Translations under genes and position numbers: made by a program
The notes under the pieces: model-generated
Database searches by the model: none
What the model was told of the DNA's origin: nothing
Seen by the model: the letters and a program-made list of their open reading frames with translations, nothing else
In this document: piece after piece, positions 1-6,760 of the stretch
Position numbering within the stretch: position 1 is the stretch's first letter
Layout of the letters: every line of letters begins with the position of its first letter
Assembly (NCBI GenBank): GCA_003445715.1
Contig: DMCS01000050.1
Location: 1 to 17,644, forward strand
Source: Candidatus Mesolinea sp.
GTDB lineage: Bacteria > Chloroflexota > Anaerolineae > Anaerolineales > Anaerolineaceae
Direction: 5' to 3'
Length of the DNA stretch: 17,644 nucleotides

Positions 1-11
1 TCGGTCTGGAG

Positions 12-163
12 ACCGGCGAGAACGACCAGCTGTTCTTGCAGGGTCTCCTGACCCAGCAAGGCATTTGACCTTTAGGTCTCAGGTTTCTCGCTGGTCCTTA
101 CAGGAGGCTTTGCACTGAGGACACCAGCGAGAACAATTATCTATTCTTGCATGGAATCCTACG
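12..163. repeat. Imperfect direct repeat (spacing 111) with inverted repeats upstream of recJ
   Basis: Two stretches of about 40 nt, 12-52 and 123-163, share ACCGGCGAGAAC / ACCAGCGAGAAC and TTCTTGCA at a constant offset of 111. Each can fold into a small hairpin: GAGACC 9-14 with GGTCTC 42-47 and AGAAC 19-23 with GTTCT 32-36 in the first, and AGAA with TTCT in the second. An 11-bp perfect inverted repeat, 85-95 against 123-133 (TTCTCGCTGGT / ACCAGCGAGAA), lies between them. No convincing reading frame covers 1-239. This looks like a small palindromic repeat family or a structured leader. It does not match a riboswitch I recognise. Confidence 0.5.
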
Positions 164-239
164 GGTAGGCTGTGCACATACTTTCTCTTTTTAGCGGTTA
201 CAATAAAGCCACACAAGCACAGATACGAGGACTATTCGC

Positions 240-1967
240 ATGGAGATCATTAATCACACCCCCGTCACCAAGCGTTGGAACATTGCCGCGCCCATCCCAC
301 CAGAAATCGACCAAGAATTAGCGGATTTCCCGCCCTTGCTGCGGCAGCTGCTCTATAACCGCGGCGTGAGGGATGCCGAAACAGCACAGGCTTTCCTCTC
401 TGCCAGCGCGCCAGAGGCAACAGACCCGTTCCTCATCCGCGATATGACCACAGCCGTGCGGCTGCTGCATGCCGCTATTACAAATGGCATGCCCATCGCC
501 ATTTATGGCGATTATGACGTGGACGGCGTGACCGCAACCGCCTTGCTCTACGAACTGCTGCAGAAGTTAGGTGTGAGCCCGCGTATTTACATCCCCAACC
601 GCTTCGATGAGGGCTATGGGCTGAACCTGGACGCGGTCGAGCAGCTTGCCCGCGAAGGCATCGGGCTGATCATTACAGTCGACTGCGGCATCCGTTCGGT
701 GGAGGAAATAGCCTTAGCGCGGCGGTTGGGCATGCAGGTGATCCTCACCGACCACCACCAGCCGGGTGAGGTGCTCCCGCCGGCGGATGCGATCCTCAAC
801 GTGCATCAGCCAGATGACAGCTACCCTTTCAAAGACTTGGTGGGTGTAGGGATGGCGTATAAGCTGGCTGCAGCGTACTTGACCGTTTACCCCCAGCCAG
901 GCGTGAACGCTGAAGACTGGCTCGACTTGGTGGCACTCGGTACGGTGGCAGATATGGCACCGCTTGCCGGCGAGAACCGTGCGCTGGTGCGTGCAGGCAT
1001 CCAAGCGATGAGAAAGCTCAGCCGGCAGGGGCTCTATTCACTTGCGCAGGTCTCGAGCGTCAACTTGGAGAAGCTGGCCACAGTCAATATAGGCTTCCAC
1101 CTTGCGCCACGCCTCAATGCGGCTGGACGGCTGGACTCAGCCATGGCAGCTTTCCGACTGCTCACTGCGCAGGATGTGCTCACCGCCGGTGAGCTAGCCC
1201 TGCAGCTAGATTCACAAAACAGTGAGCGCCAAGAGATTACAACGTACATCCAAGAAAATGTGCTACAAAATATCATCCAAGCCAAAGAGCAGCCACCGAT
1301 TGTGTTCGATGCTTCGCCAGAATATAACGAAGGTGTGGTGGGGCTGGCAGCTTCACGCATCACTGAAGCGCTCTACCGACCCAGCATCATTGGGCACCGT
1401 GGTGAAGACGTCGTGGTCGCTTCCTGCCGCTCGATCCCTGAGTTTAATATCACCCGGGCGCTGGATGCTTGTGCCGATTTGCTCGTACGCTATGGCGGGC
1501 ATTCGATGGCAGCCGGCTTGACGGTGGCAAACGAAAACCTGCCGGAACTGCTACGCCGGCTCAATAGCATCGCCACGAAGCATTTTCAGGGGCTGGAGCT
1601 GGCACCGGTGCTCAAAATTGACCAAGAGATTGCATTGGATAGCTTACCTGCGGCAGAAATTCCGCGGATCTTCGAGATGGTCAGCCTGCTGGAACCGACT
1701 GGGCGCGGAAACCCAGAAGCGCTTTTCTGCAGCCGCAACTTACAGGTGAGGAAGTCTTACCCTGTGGGCAAAAAGCAGCAGCACCTCAAGCTAATCTTGC
1801 GCGCTGGGCTTGTGGACTATGAAGCCATTGCGTTCGGGCAAGGGCATTGGAACGGGCAGCTGCCAGTAATGATCGACATCGCCTATACTTTTGAGATCAA
1901 TAAATATCAGGGGCGGGAGAACTTGCAGCTAAATATCAGGGATATCAAACCGTCTGAGGGAATGTAG
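240..1967 (+). CDS. recJ: Single-stranded-DNA-specific exonuclease RecJ
   Basis: Cytoplasmic 5'-to-3' single-strand DNA exonuclease of the DHH phosphoesterase family, used in RecF-pathway recombination, mismatch repair and processing of stalled forks. The 575-residue protein carries the DHH metal-binding motifs in order: DYDVDG (residues 91-96), D148 in VDCG, DHH (171-173) and VADMAPL (about 236-242). The DHHA1 motif GGH follows at 419-421, and an OB-fold-like C-terminal region covers about 470-570. Length is typical of compact RecJ proteins. The ATG start is supported by GAGGA about 9 nt upstream (227-231). TACAAT at 199-204 could be a -10, but no good -35 is visible. The gene stands alone and converges on tRNA-Glu, with no clear terminator between them. 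Confidence 0.96.
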   Translation: MEIINHTPVTKRWNIAAPIPPEIDQELADFPPLLRQLLYNRGVRDAETAQAFLSASAPEATDPFLIRDMTTAVRLLHAAITNGMPIAIYGDYDVDGVTATALLYELLQKLGVSPRIYIPNRFDEGYGLNLDAVEQLAREGIGLIITVDCGIRSVEEIALARRLGMQVILTDHHQPGEVLPPADAILNVHQPDDSYPFKDLVGVGMAYKLAAAYLTVYPQPGVNAEDWLDLVALGTVADMAPLAGENRALVRAGIQAMRKLSRQGLYSLAQVSSVNLEKLATVNIGFHLAPRLNAAGRLDSAMAAFRLLTAQDVLTAGELALQLDSQNSERQEITTYIQENVLQNIIQAKEQPPIVFDASPEYNEGVVGLAASRITEALYRPSIIGHRGEDVVVASCRSIPEFNITRALDACADLLVRYGGHSMAAGLTVANENLPELLRRLNSIATKHFQGLELAPVLKIDQEIALDSLPAAEIPRIFEMVSLLEPTGRGNPEALFCSRNLQVRKSYPVGKKQQHLKLILRAGLVDYEAIAFGQGHWNGQLPVMIDIAYTFEINKYQGRENLQLNIRDIKPSEGM

Positions 1968-1998
1968 GCTGTAGCTTTGGGAGTGAGGGGTAAAAAAG

Positions 1999-2071
1999 TG
2001 CCCCCAAAGGAATTCGAATCCTTGTTTTGGCCTTGAGAGGGCCACGTCCTAGGCCGCTAGACGATGGGGGC
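1999..2071 (-). tRNA. tRNA-Glu (anticodon CUC)
   Basis: The minus strand folds as a full cloverleaf. The acceptor stem is GCCCCCA with TGGGGGC and the discriminator is A. The short D stem is GTC/GAC. The anticodon stem is TGGCC/GGCCA around loop CTCTCAA, so the anticodon is CTC and it reads GAG. The T arm carries TTCGAAT. The body is 73 nt and CCA is not encoded. A run of six T follows one nucleotide after the discriminator and probably acts in termination. A promoter abuts the 5' end, and two units holding broken copies of this tRNA lie directly upstream. Confidence 0.96.
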
Positions 2072-2074
2072 AAG

Positions 2075-2103
2075 TATATATAGATATTTTACTGTTAAAT
2101 CAA
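2075..2103 (-). promoter_or_regulatory. Candidate promoter of tRNA-Glu, with upstream palindrome
   Basis: On the minus strand TTGATT (2098-2103) and TATATA (2075-2080) are 17 nt apart. The predicted start falls at or within a few nucleotides of the mature tRNA 5' end. A 15-bp palindrome, ACAGGTAAAACCTGT (2107-2121), lies just upstream of the -35. Promoter and palindrome recur unchanged 161 bp further on (2236-2264 and 2268-2282), so the array contains two complete copies. Function is inferred from sequence only. Confidence 0.55.
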
Positions 2104-2143
2104 CGCACAGGTAAAACCTGTTTCGGCATACGCCCGCTGGGCT

Positions 2144-2232
2144 AGGGCCACGTCCTAGGCCTTGCAGCATTCCCCTGAATGCTGCACTCGCAGGGCGGCT
2201 TGTAGCCGCTCCTTGCTCGAGACGATGGGGGC
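2144..2232 (-). pseudogene. Broken tRNA-Glu copy 1, D-loop interrupted
   Basis: Matches the intact tRNA at nucleotides 1-13 (2220-2232) and 17-34 (2144-2161), then diverges immediately before the anticodon. The three D-loop nucleotides between these blocks are replaced by 58 nt. That insert contains a 10-bp hairpin (TGCAGCATTC / GAATGCTGCA with a 4-nt loop) and a 6-bp hairpin (GCGGCT / AGCCGC). It has no 3' half, so it cannot be a functional tRNA, although it keeps an upstream promoter copy in the next unit. Confidence 0.85.
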
Positions 2233-2304
2233 AAGTATATATAGATATTTTACTGTTAAATCAACGCACAGGTAAAACCTGTTTCGGCATACGCTCGCTG
2301 GGCT

Positions 2305-2393
2305 AGGGCCACGTCCTAGGCCTTGCAGCATTCCCCTGAATGCTGCACTCGCAGGGCGGCTTGTGGCCGTTCCTTGCTCGAGACGACGGGGTG
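2305..2393 (-). pseudogene. Broken tRNA-Glu copy 2, D-loop interrupted and 5' end decayed
   Basis: Same structure as the copy 161 bp to the left: the block covering tRNA nucleotides 17-34 is at 2305-2322, followed by the 58-nt insert. The segment corresponding to the tRNA 5' end (2381-2393) is degraded, reading ACGACGGGGTGAGTA where the others read ACGATGGGGGCAAGTA. No promoter copy lies upstream of it. Confidence 0.8.
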
Positions 2394-2506
2394 AGTATTT
2401 TCTATTTAACGCCTTATTAAAAAATAATATCATACGGCTGTCGCCTCGTCAATCCAAACTGGCAATAGAGATGAATGACCTACTCGTATAAAGAATTTTT
2501 GTCTCT

Positions 2507-3118
2507 CTATGGGGTACGAAGTAGCCCCCACACTTGAGGAGCGGATGGAAATGCCTGTCTACTTCCGACGATGTTGAAACCTAACGAAAGGTAAAAGCCA
2601 AGATTAATAGGGTTATGGGTTTCCAAGTAACATGGCACGTTTAACTCATCAGCACGGGAGAGGCCGGCTTGAACAAGCGCCCGACCAAGACCTTTGCCTT
2701 GATGTAGCGGTTCTACCCCAACAGCTTCTAGGTAAAAGTGAGGAGTGGAGACTGCTTGACGATGCAACTGATTGGAAACTTGTGCCAACATGATGCTGCG
2801 TTTGAGCTCCAGATGGGATACTTTAAAGGGGAAAAGAAATAAACCAGCCCGTAAAACCCCGAGCGGTAGGAGCCTGGTATGCTTTGGCCCTAACCAAATT
2901 GATATGCCATGATATTCTGAATCTACAAGAACCAAACCATAATGGTTAGCATAATTAAGAAGTTTGTTAAATAACCAGGGCAGCAGATGAGTCCGTCGCT
3001 CTGCATCCGGAAATACAAAGGTGTAGAAAGGATCGTCCACAAATGCAGAGGATAGAATCTCAGCTAAATGCATTCCCCTGAGGCGATTACCTGAAAAGAT
3101 TTCAATTGAAGCAGCCAT
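2507..3118 (-). CDS. GNAT-family N-acetyltransferase
   Basis: A GNAT fold enzyme that would transfer an acyl group from acyl-CoA to an unknown small molecule or protein in the cytoplasm. From the ATG at 3118 it is 203 residues. The acetyl-CoA pyrophosphate loop is visible as VEPLHQGKGLGRAL, close to the Q/R-x-x-G-x-G/A consensus, about 135-148 residues in. The C-terminal NPINLGFYLSLGF is the usual GNAT beta-6/beta-7 region. The frame also opens at a TTG at 3148 (10 more residues). I prefer the ATG because the domain begins right after it; neither start has a good Shine-Dalgarno. The region is visibly more AT-rich than its neighbours, so transfer is possible. It diverges from the aldo/keto reductase. 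Substrate unknown. Confidence 0.85.
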   Translation of the reverse strand: MAASIEIFSGNRLRGMHLAEILSSAFVDDPFYTFVFPDAERRTHLLPWLFNKLLNYANHYGLVLVDSEYHGISIWLGPKHTRLLPLGVLRAGLFLFPFKVSHLELKRSIMLAQVSNQLHRQAVSTPHFYLEAVGVEPLHQGKGLGRALVQAGLSRADELNVPCYLETHNPINLGFYLSLGFNIVGSRQAFPSAPQVWGLLRTP

Positions 3119-3131
3119 TTTATTTTTAGGA

Positions 3132-3159
3132 ATTGTTAGACTATCCAATTCTTTGTCAA
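3132..3159 (-). promoter_or_regulatory. Candidate promoter of the GNAT gene
   Basis: On the minus strand TTGACA (3154-3159) is followed after 16 nt by AACAAT (3132-3137). Transcription would start about 7 nt before the ATG at 3118, giving an almost leaderless mRNA. That fits the missing Shine-Dalgarno and favours the ATG over the TTG start. Confidence 0.4.
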
Positions 3160-3169
3160 TAGTTTACAC

Positions 3170-3198
3170 CTGAAAGTTAATTGATCCTCTACTATAAT
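3170..3198 (+). promoter_or_regulatory. Candidate promoter of the aldo/keto reductase gene
   Basis: A perfect TATAAT (3193-3198) is preceded after 17 nt by CTGAAA (3170-3175), four of six matches to the -35 consensus. The predicted start is near 3205, with a Shine-Dalgarno AGGAG at 3211-3215 and ATG at 3223. The promoter lies back to back with that of the GNAT gene. Confidence 0.55.
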
Positions 3199-3222
3199 CA
3201 TCCTAAAAAAAGGAGTTGAATT

Positions 3223-4197
3223 ATGGAATATAGACATTTAGGAAAAGCTGGGATTAAAGTTTCTGCGCTTTCAATTGGCTCCTGGGTCACTTACGGCAAA
3301 CAGGTCGACGTCGCTTCTGCCAAGGAAATCCTGACGGCTGCCTGGGAAGCCGGCGTGAATTTCTTCGATAACGCTGAGGCTTATGCCCGCGGTGAGTCAG
3401 AAGTCATCATGGGCAAGGCGCTCAAGGAATTGGGCTGGCCGCGGGAGCAATATTTGGTCTCCACTAAAATCTTCTGGGGCGGCTCGGGGCCTAATGATGT
3501 TGGCCTGAACTACAAACATCTCATCGAAGGGGTCAACAACTCCCTGAAACGCTTCGGCCTGGATTACGTTGACTTTGTATTTGCCCACCGCCCAGACCCA
3601 GACACCCCCATGGAAGAAGTGGTTTGGGGCTTCAATCAAATTATTCAGCAGGGCAAAGCCTTTTATTGGGGCACCTCGGAATGGTCTGCCGCAGAAATTA
3701 TGTTAGCTTATCAGGTGGCACGGGAAAATCACTTGCGCCCCCCTTCTATGGAACAGCCCCAATACAACTTGCTGCATCGGCGGCGCTTTGAAGAAGAATA
3801 TGCTATTCTCTATAAAGAGTTAGGCTACGGCACCACCGTTTGGAGCCCGCTGGCAGGCGGTCTGCTCACCGGTAAATATAACGAAGGTAAAATCCCGGAA
3901 GGTAGCCGCGCAACTTTACCTGGCTTTGAGTGGGTAAAAACCGAAATTCTGAATCCGGAAAAGCTGAAGGTAACCCGTAAGTTAGCTGTGATTGCCGAAG
4001 ACTTAGGCGTCAGCATGGCGCAGATGTCTTTGGCTTGGATCCTCAAGAATCCCAATGTCTCCACGGTGATTACCGGCGCCAGCCGCGTGGAGCAAGTGCG
4101 CGAAAACATGAAAGCGATCGACGTAGTGCATAAACTGGATGCCGAAGTGATGGCACGCATCGAAGCCGCCTTGGAAGGCTATCACGAGGAATGTTAG
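3223..4197 (+). CDS. Aldo/keto reductase (Kv-beta/YghZ-like group)
   Basis: NAD(P)H-dependent oxidoreductase of the aldo/keto reductase superfamily, a soluble TIM barrel that reduces aldehydes or ketones; the physiological substrate is not readable. The 324-residue protein shows the catalytic tetrad: D49 and Y54 in FFDNAEAYARGESE, K82 in VSTKIFWG and H122 in FAHRPDPDTP. The N-terminal EYRHLGKAGIKVSALSIGSW and the C-terminal coenzyme-binding stretch SLAWILKNPNVSTVITGAS are typical of the group that includes potassium-channel beta subunits and YghZ. AGGAG 8 nt upstream supports the ATG. It is monocistronic, ending at a terminator shared with the convergent rarA. Confidence 0.92.
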   Translation: MEYRHLGKAGIKVSALSIGSWVTYGKQVDVASAKEILTAAWEAGVNFFDNAEAYARGESEVIMGKALKELGWPREQYLVSTKIFWGGSGPNDVGLNYKHLIEGVNNSLKRFGLDYVDFVFAHRPDPDTPMEEVVWGFNQIIQQGKAFYWGTSEWSAAEIMLAYQVARENHLRPPSMEQPQYNLLHRRRFEEEYAILYKELGYGTTVWSPLAGGLLTGKYNEGKIPEGSRATLPGFEWVKTEILNPEKLKVTRKLAVIAEDLGVSMAQMSLAWILKNPNVSTVITGASRVEQVRENMKAIDVVHKLDAEVMARIEAALEGYHEEC

Positions 4198-4216
4198 AAG
4201 GTTAGCTCGATAACCT

Positions 4217-4244
4217 AAAAAAGCGCGGGACCCCGCGCTTTTTT
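4217..4244. terminator. Bidirectional Rho-independent terminator between the aldo/keto reductase gene and rarA
   Basis: AAAAAA (4217-4222), a GC stem GCGCGGG / CCCGCGC (4223-4229 and 4232-4238), then TTTTTT (4239-4244). The structure is symmetric, so it has a U-run after the stem in both directions. It sits 20 bp after the aldo/keto reductase stop and 14 bp after the rarA stop, in the convergent gap. Confidence 0.93.
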
Positions 4245-4257
4245 GATTCTCAACGCG

Positions 4258-5628
4258 TTACGTTGCTTTGCCTTTTTCTTTTGTAGAATTAATTTTCTCT
4301 TCCAGCGCTTTGGCTTGTGCCTCGCGCCAGCGGCGGACACGCTCGGCGACTTGGGCTTCATAGCCCTGCTCGCCAGGATGGTAAAACTGGGTGCCGACCA
4401 CGCCGTCCGGCAGGTATTGCTGCGGTGTCCAATGCTCCGGGTGGCTGTGGGGGTAATCATAGCCGGCGCCATGCCCAAAGCCCTTCGCATCCCGGCTGGG
4501 GTCCATGAGGTGCAACGGCACCGGACCAACACCTTCTGCTTCGATTTTTTCTTGCGCAGCAAAATAGGCACTGGCAGAGTTAGACTTGGGCGCTGTGGCA
4601 AGGTAAAGCGTGGCTTCTACGATGGGATAAATGCCTTCAGGCATGCCGATGTATTCAAAAGCCTGGGCGGCAGCGTTGGCAACCACCAAGCCTTGCGGGT
4701 CTGCCAAGCCAATATCCTCGCCAGCCAAAATAATCAGCCGGCGTAGGATGAAGCGTGGGTCCTCACCAGCCAAAAGCATTTTAGCCAGCCAATAAAGGGC
4801 AGCATCCGGGTCGGAGCCGCGCACAGACTTGATAAAGGCAGAGATGGTGTTGTAATGGGCGTCTTCGTTTTTATCATAGCGCAAGGCGCGCTTTTGAATA
4901 GACTCGGCGGCAATCTCCAAGGTGATGTGGACCTGACCATCCTTAGGCGGCGTGGTTTCCACAGCCAGCTCGAGCGCATTGAGGGCGCTGCGCGCATCCC
5001 CGCCCGCCATGAAGGCTAAATGCTGCAGAGCGTCGGCATCGACGTGAATGTTGCGCTTGCCATAACCGCGCTCAGGATCCGCTAGGGCGCGCTGCAGCAG
5101 GATAAGGATGTCTTCCTCGCTGAGCGGCTTGAGCTCAAAAATACGCGAGCGGCTGACCAAGGCTTGGATGACATCGAAATAAGGGTTTTGGGTGGTGGCG
5201 CCAATCAGGGTAAGCAAGCCAGTTTCCACGTGCGGCAGGAGGGCATCCTGTTGGGCTTTATTCCAGCGGTGCACCTCGTCGATGAAAAGGATCGTACGCC
5301 GTCGGTAAAGGCGCCGCCTTTCAATCGCTCCCTTGATTATTTCGCGCAGGTCTGGGATACCCGCCAGCACGGCGCTGAGGCTGACGAACTCGGCTTGGGT
5401 TTGGTTTGCAATCACGCGGGCAATGGTGGTTTTGCCTGTGCCGGGCGGTCCATAAAAGATAATCGAGGAGAAAAGCCGGTCCGCCTCGATGGCACGGCGC
5501 AGCAAGGTGCCTGGACCTAAGATGTGCTCCTGCCCGACGATTTCATCCAGCGTTCTAGGGCGCATGCGGGCTGCTAAGGGCGCCTCGGCGCTCAATTGCT
5601 CCTGCAGGGAATGGTCGAACAGGTCCAT
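4258..5628 (-). CDS. rarA: Replication-associated recombination protein RarA (MgsA), AAA+ ATPase
   Basis: Clamp-loader-like AAA+ ATPase of the RarA/MgsA/WRNIP1 family, acting at stalled replication forks and on single-stranded DNA ends. The 456-residue protein has the N-terminal region RPRTLDEIVGQEHILG, Walker A GPPGTGKT (60-67), Walker B ILFIDE with D117 E118, a sensor-1 region LIGATTQNP and the arginine-finger segment VSRSRIF. The C-terminal part (SDPDAALYWLAKMLLAGEDPR, GEDIGLADP) is the RarA-specific tetramerisation region. Length is normal. The start lacks a Shine-Dalgarno; a possible -10 TAAAAT (minus strand, 5635-5640) would place the mRNA start at or next to the ATG, suggesting a leaderless transcript. 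It ends at the shared terminator and forms its own unit. Confidence 0.95.
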   Translation of the reverse strand: MDLFDHSLQEQLSAEAPLAARMRPRTLDEIVGQEHILGPGTLLRRAIEADRLFSSIIFYGPPGTGKTTIARVIANQTQAEFVSLSAVLAGIPDLREIIKGAIERRRLYRRRTILFIDEVHRWNKAQQDALLPHVETGLLTLIGATTQNPYFDVIQALVSRSRIFELKPLSEEDILILLQRALADPERGYGKRNIHVDADALQHLAFMAGGDARSALNALELAVETTPPKDGQVHITLEIAAESIQKRALRYDKNEDAHYNTISAFIKSVRGSDPDAALYWLAKMLLAGEDPRFILRRLIILAGEDIGLADPQGLVVANAAAQAFEYIGMPEGIYPIVEATLYLATAPKSNSASAYFAAQEKIEAEGVGPVPLHLMDPSRDAKGFGHGAGYDYPHSHPEHWTPQQYLPDGVVGTQFYHPGEQGYEAQVAERVRRWREAQAKALEEKINSTKEKGKAT

Positions 5629-5678
5629 AGATTGATTTTATCATGCAGACTCTCGAGTAAAATGACCTCTTTCTACTC

Positions 5679-5704
5679 AAAAGCCGCCCTGTAGGGCAGC
5701 TTTT
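5679..5704 (-). terminator. Terminator of the rocA-like / CoA-transferase operon
   Basis: On the minus strand AAAAGCTGCCCT pairs with AGGGCGGCTTTT around a 2-nt AC loop, with one T-G position in the stem, ending in TTTT. It lies about 28 bp beyond the stop of the D-2-hydroxyacid dehydrogenase and before rarA, so it separates the two transcripts. Confidence 0.75.
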
Positions 5705-5731
5705 GTGATAGCTGACGCTTAAGGGGAGGCC

Positions 5732-6760
5732 TCAATAGCCTTTACTGGTATCCACCAAGTTATAGAGCGGCTCGCCGGCTTGGTAGCGCTGTAAATTTTT
5801 CACAAAAAGCTCAAGGACGGCGTCCATGAGCTTGGGGCTGATGCCGGAAACATGCGGGGTGATAATCACATTGGGAAGGTTCCATAAGGGGCTTTCCGGC
5901 GGCAGCGGCTCCTGCTCGAAGACGTCCAAGACCGCTCCGCCGAGCCGACCTGATTTCAATGCCGACACGAGGGAAGCCTCATCCACCAGCCCGCCACGGG
6001 CTATATTCACAAAGCCGGCACCAGGCTTCATCGACTCGAACATTTTATCCGAGAAAAGATGATAAGTCTCCTTAGTGAGCGGCAAAGCCAGCACCACAAA
6101 ATCACATTCTGGCAGCATACCCGGCAGCCCTTCGATGGGGTAGAGACGGCGGAAGTAATTGCCTTTAGGGTCGCCTAAGCCTTGGGCGTTATAGCCGTTA
6201 TCTTCTGGCTGCATCACATTGCGCTTGGCTGCCAGCACGGTAGCGCCAAAGGCATAAAGCAAGCGGGCTACTTCGCGTCCAATGGAACCATAACCTACGA
6301 TGCCGACAGTGCTCTCGCGCAATTCCTGAGGCATTAGCGTGTCACCGTAATTGGGCAGCCATTTTTTCTCGCGTTGTGCCTGGATGGCTTTGGGCAGCTT
6401 ATGCGAGAGCGCCAGCAGTGCCATAAGGGCATATTCGCCCAATTGGCTCACGCGAACGCCGCTTGCGGAAGTGAGCATTATGCCTGGCGCGGAACTGATG
6501 GGATATTCCAGAGCACGTTCCACGCCAGCAAACGAAACTTGAATCCATTTGAGCGCTGGGGCTTGCTCGCGGGAGGGTAGGTTGTGCCCGCTGGTGAGCA
6601 GCACTTCAGCCTTTTCCCAAACATCCTTGGGCAAATTTGCGGCTTCCTTGGCGCTTACTACGGTCAAATGAGTGTTCTTAACTTGATTTTTGATATATTC
6701 CTGCTGAGCTTCGCTAAGCTCGATGGTACTCAGTACTTCTAAAGGTTTTTTCTCGTCCAT
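5732..6760 (-). CDS. D-2-hydroxyacid dehydrogenase (NAD(P)-dependent)
   Basis: Cytoplasmic enzyme interconverting a 2-oxo acid and its D-2-hydroxy acid. The 342-residue protein has the Rossmann motif GYGSIG (156-161) and the catalytic triad of the family: R255 in NIARGG, E284 in DVFEQEP and H303 in TPHVSG. At the end of the second Rossmann strand, AAKRN (177-181) has basic residues where NAD-specific enzymes have an aspartate, so NADP(H) preference is likely (inference). Its ATG follows the stop of CoA-transferase beta with no intervening base, and an AGAGG lies inside the upstream gene, so translation is probably coupled. As last gene of the operon it could make the hydroxy acid that the CoA-transferase activates, for example 2-hydroxyglutarate. 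Glyoxylate/hydroxypyruvate reductase is an alternative. Confidence 0.88.
   Translation of the reverse strand: MDEKKPLEVLSTIELSEAQQEYIKNQVKNTHLTVVSAKEAANLPKDVWEKAEVLLTSGHNLPSREQAPALKWIQVSFAGVERALEYPISSAPGIMLTSASGVRVSQLGEYALMALLALSHKLPKAIQAQREKKWLPNYGDTLMPQELRESTVGIVGYGSIGREVARLLYAFGATVLAAKRNVMQPEDNGYNAQGLGDPKGNYFRRLYPIEGLPGMLPECDFVVLALPLTKETYHLFSDKMFESMKPGAGFVNIARGGLVDEASLVSALKSGRLGGAVLDVFEQEPLPPESPLWNLPNVIITPHVSGISPKLMDAVLELFVKNLQRYQAGEPLYNLVDTSKGY

Larger units (their letters stand above)
2061..2382. repeat. Two tandem 161-bp units containing tRNA-Glu fragments
   Basis: Unit 1 is 2061-2221 and unit 2 is 2222-2382. They differ at only three positions by my reading, all transitions. A degenerate start of a third unit follows from 2383 (ACGACGGGG against ACGATGGGG). 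Read on the minus strand, each unit holds broken pieces of tRNA-Glu, an insert of two hairpins, a GC-rich stretch, the ACAGGT/ACCTGT palindrome and the tRNA promoter. Unit 1 runs directly into the intact tRNA gene. The remaining 2394-2506 is AT-rich and shows nothing I can name. Confidence 0.93.

Noticed and set aside
1..239. T-box or other riboswitch in the recJ leader
   Set aside because: No T-box sequence or other known riboswitch core is visible, and the hairpins are arranged as a repeat; recJ is not a typical riboswitch target.
1999..2071. tRNA-associated genomic island boundary
   Set aside because: No integrase gene is present, and the duplicated tRNA segment is the 5' half, not the 3' end used by tyrosine integrases.
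2144..2232. tRNA gene containing a group I intron
   Set aside because: The insert is 58 nt, lies in the D-loop rather than the anticodon loop, and the copy has no anticodon or 3' half to splice to.
2061..2382. CRISPR array
   Set aside because: Units are 161 bp, contiguous and nearly identical throughout, with no short repeat alternating with unique spacers and no cas genes.
2155..2433. A 92-codon open frame on the minus strand through the tandem repeats
   Set aside because: It is made of tRNA fragments and hairpin inserts, repeats its own residues because of the 161-bp period, has no ribosome site and resembles no protein.
4243..4746. A 167-codon plus-strand frame after the aldo/keto reductase
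   Set aside because: It overlaps the shared terminator and is antisense to the conserved RarA C-terminus.
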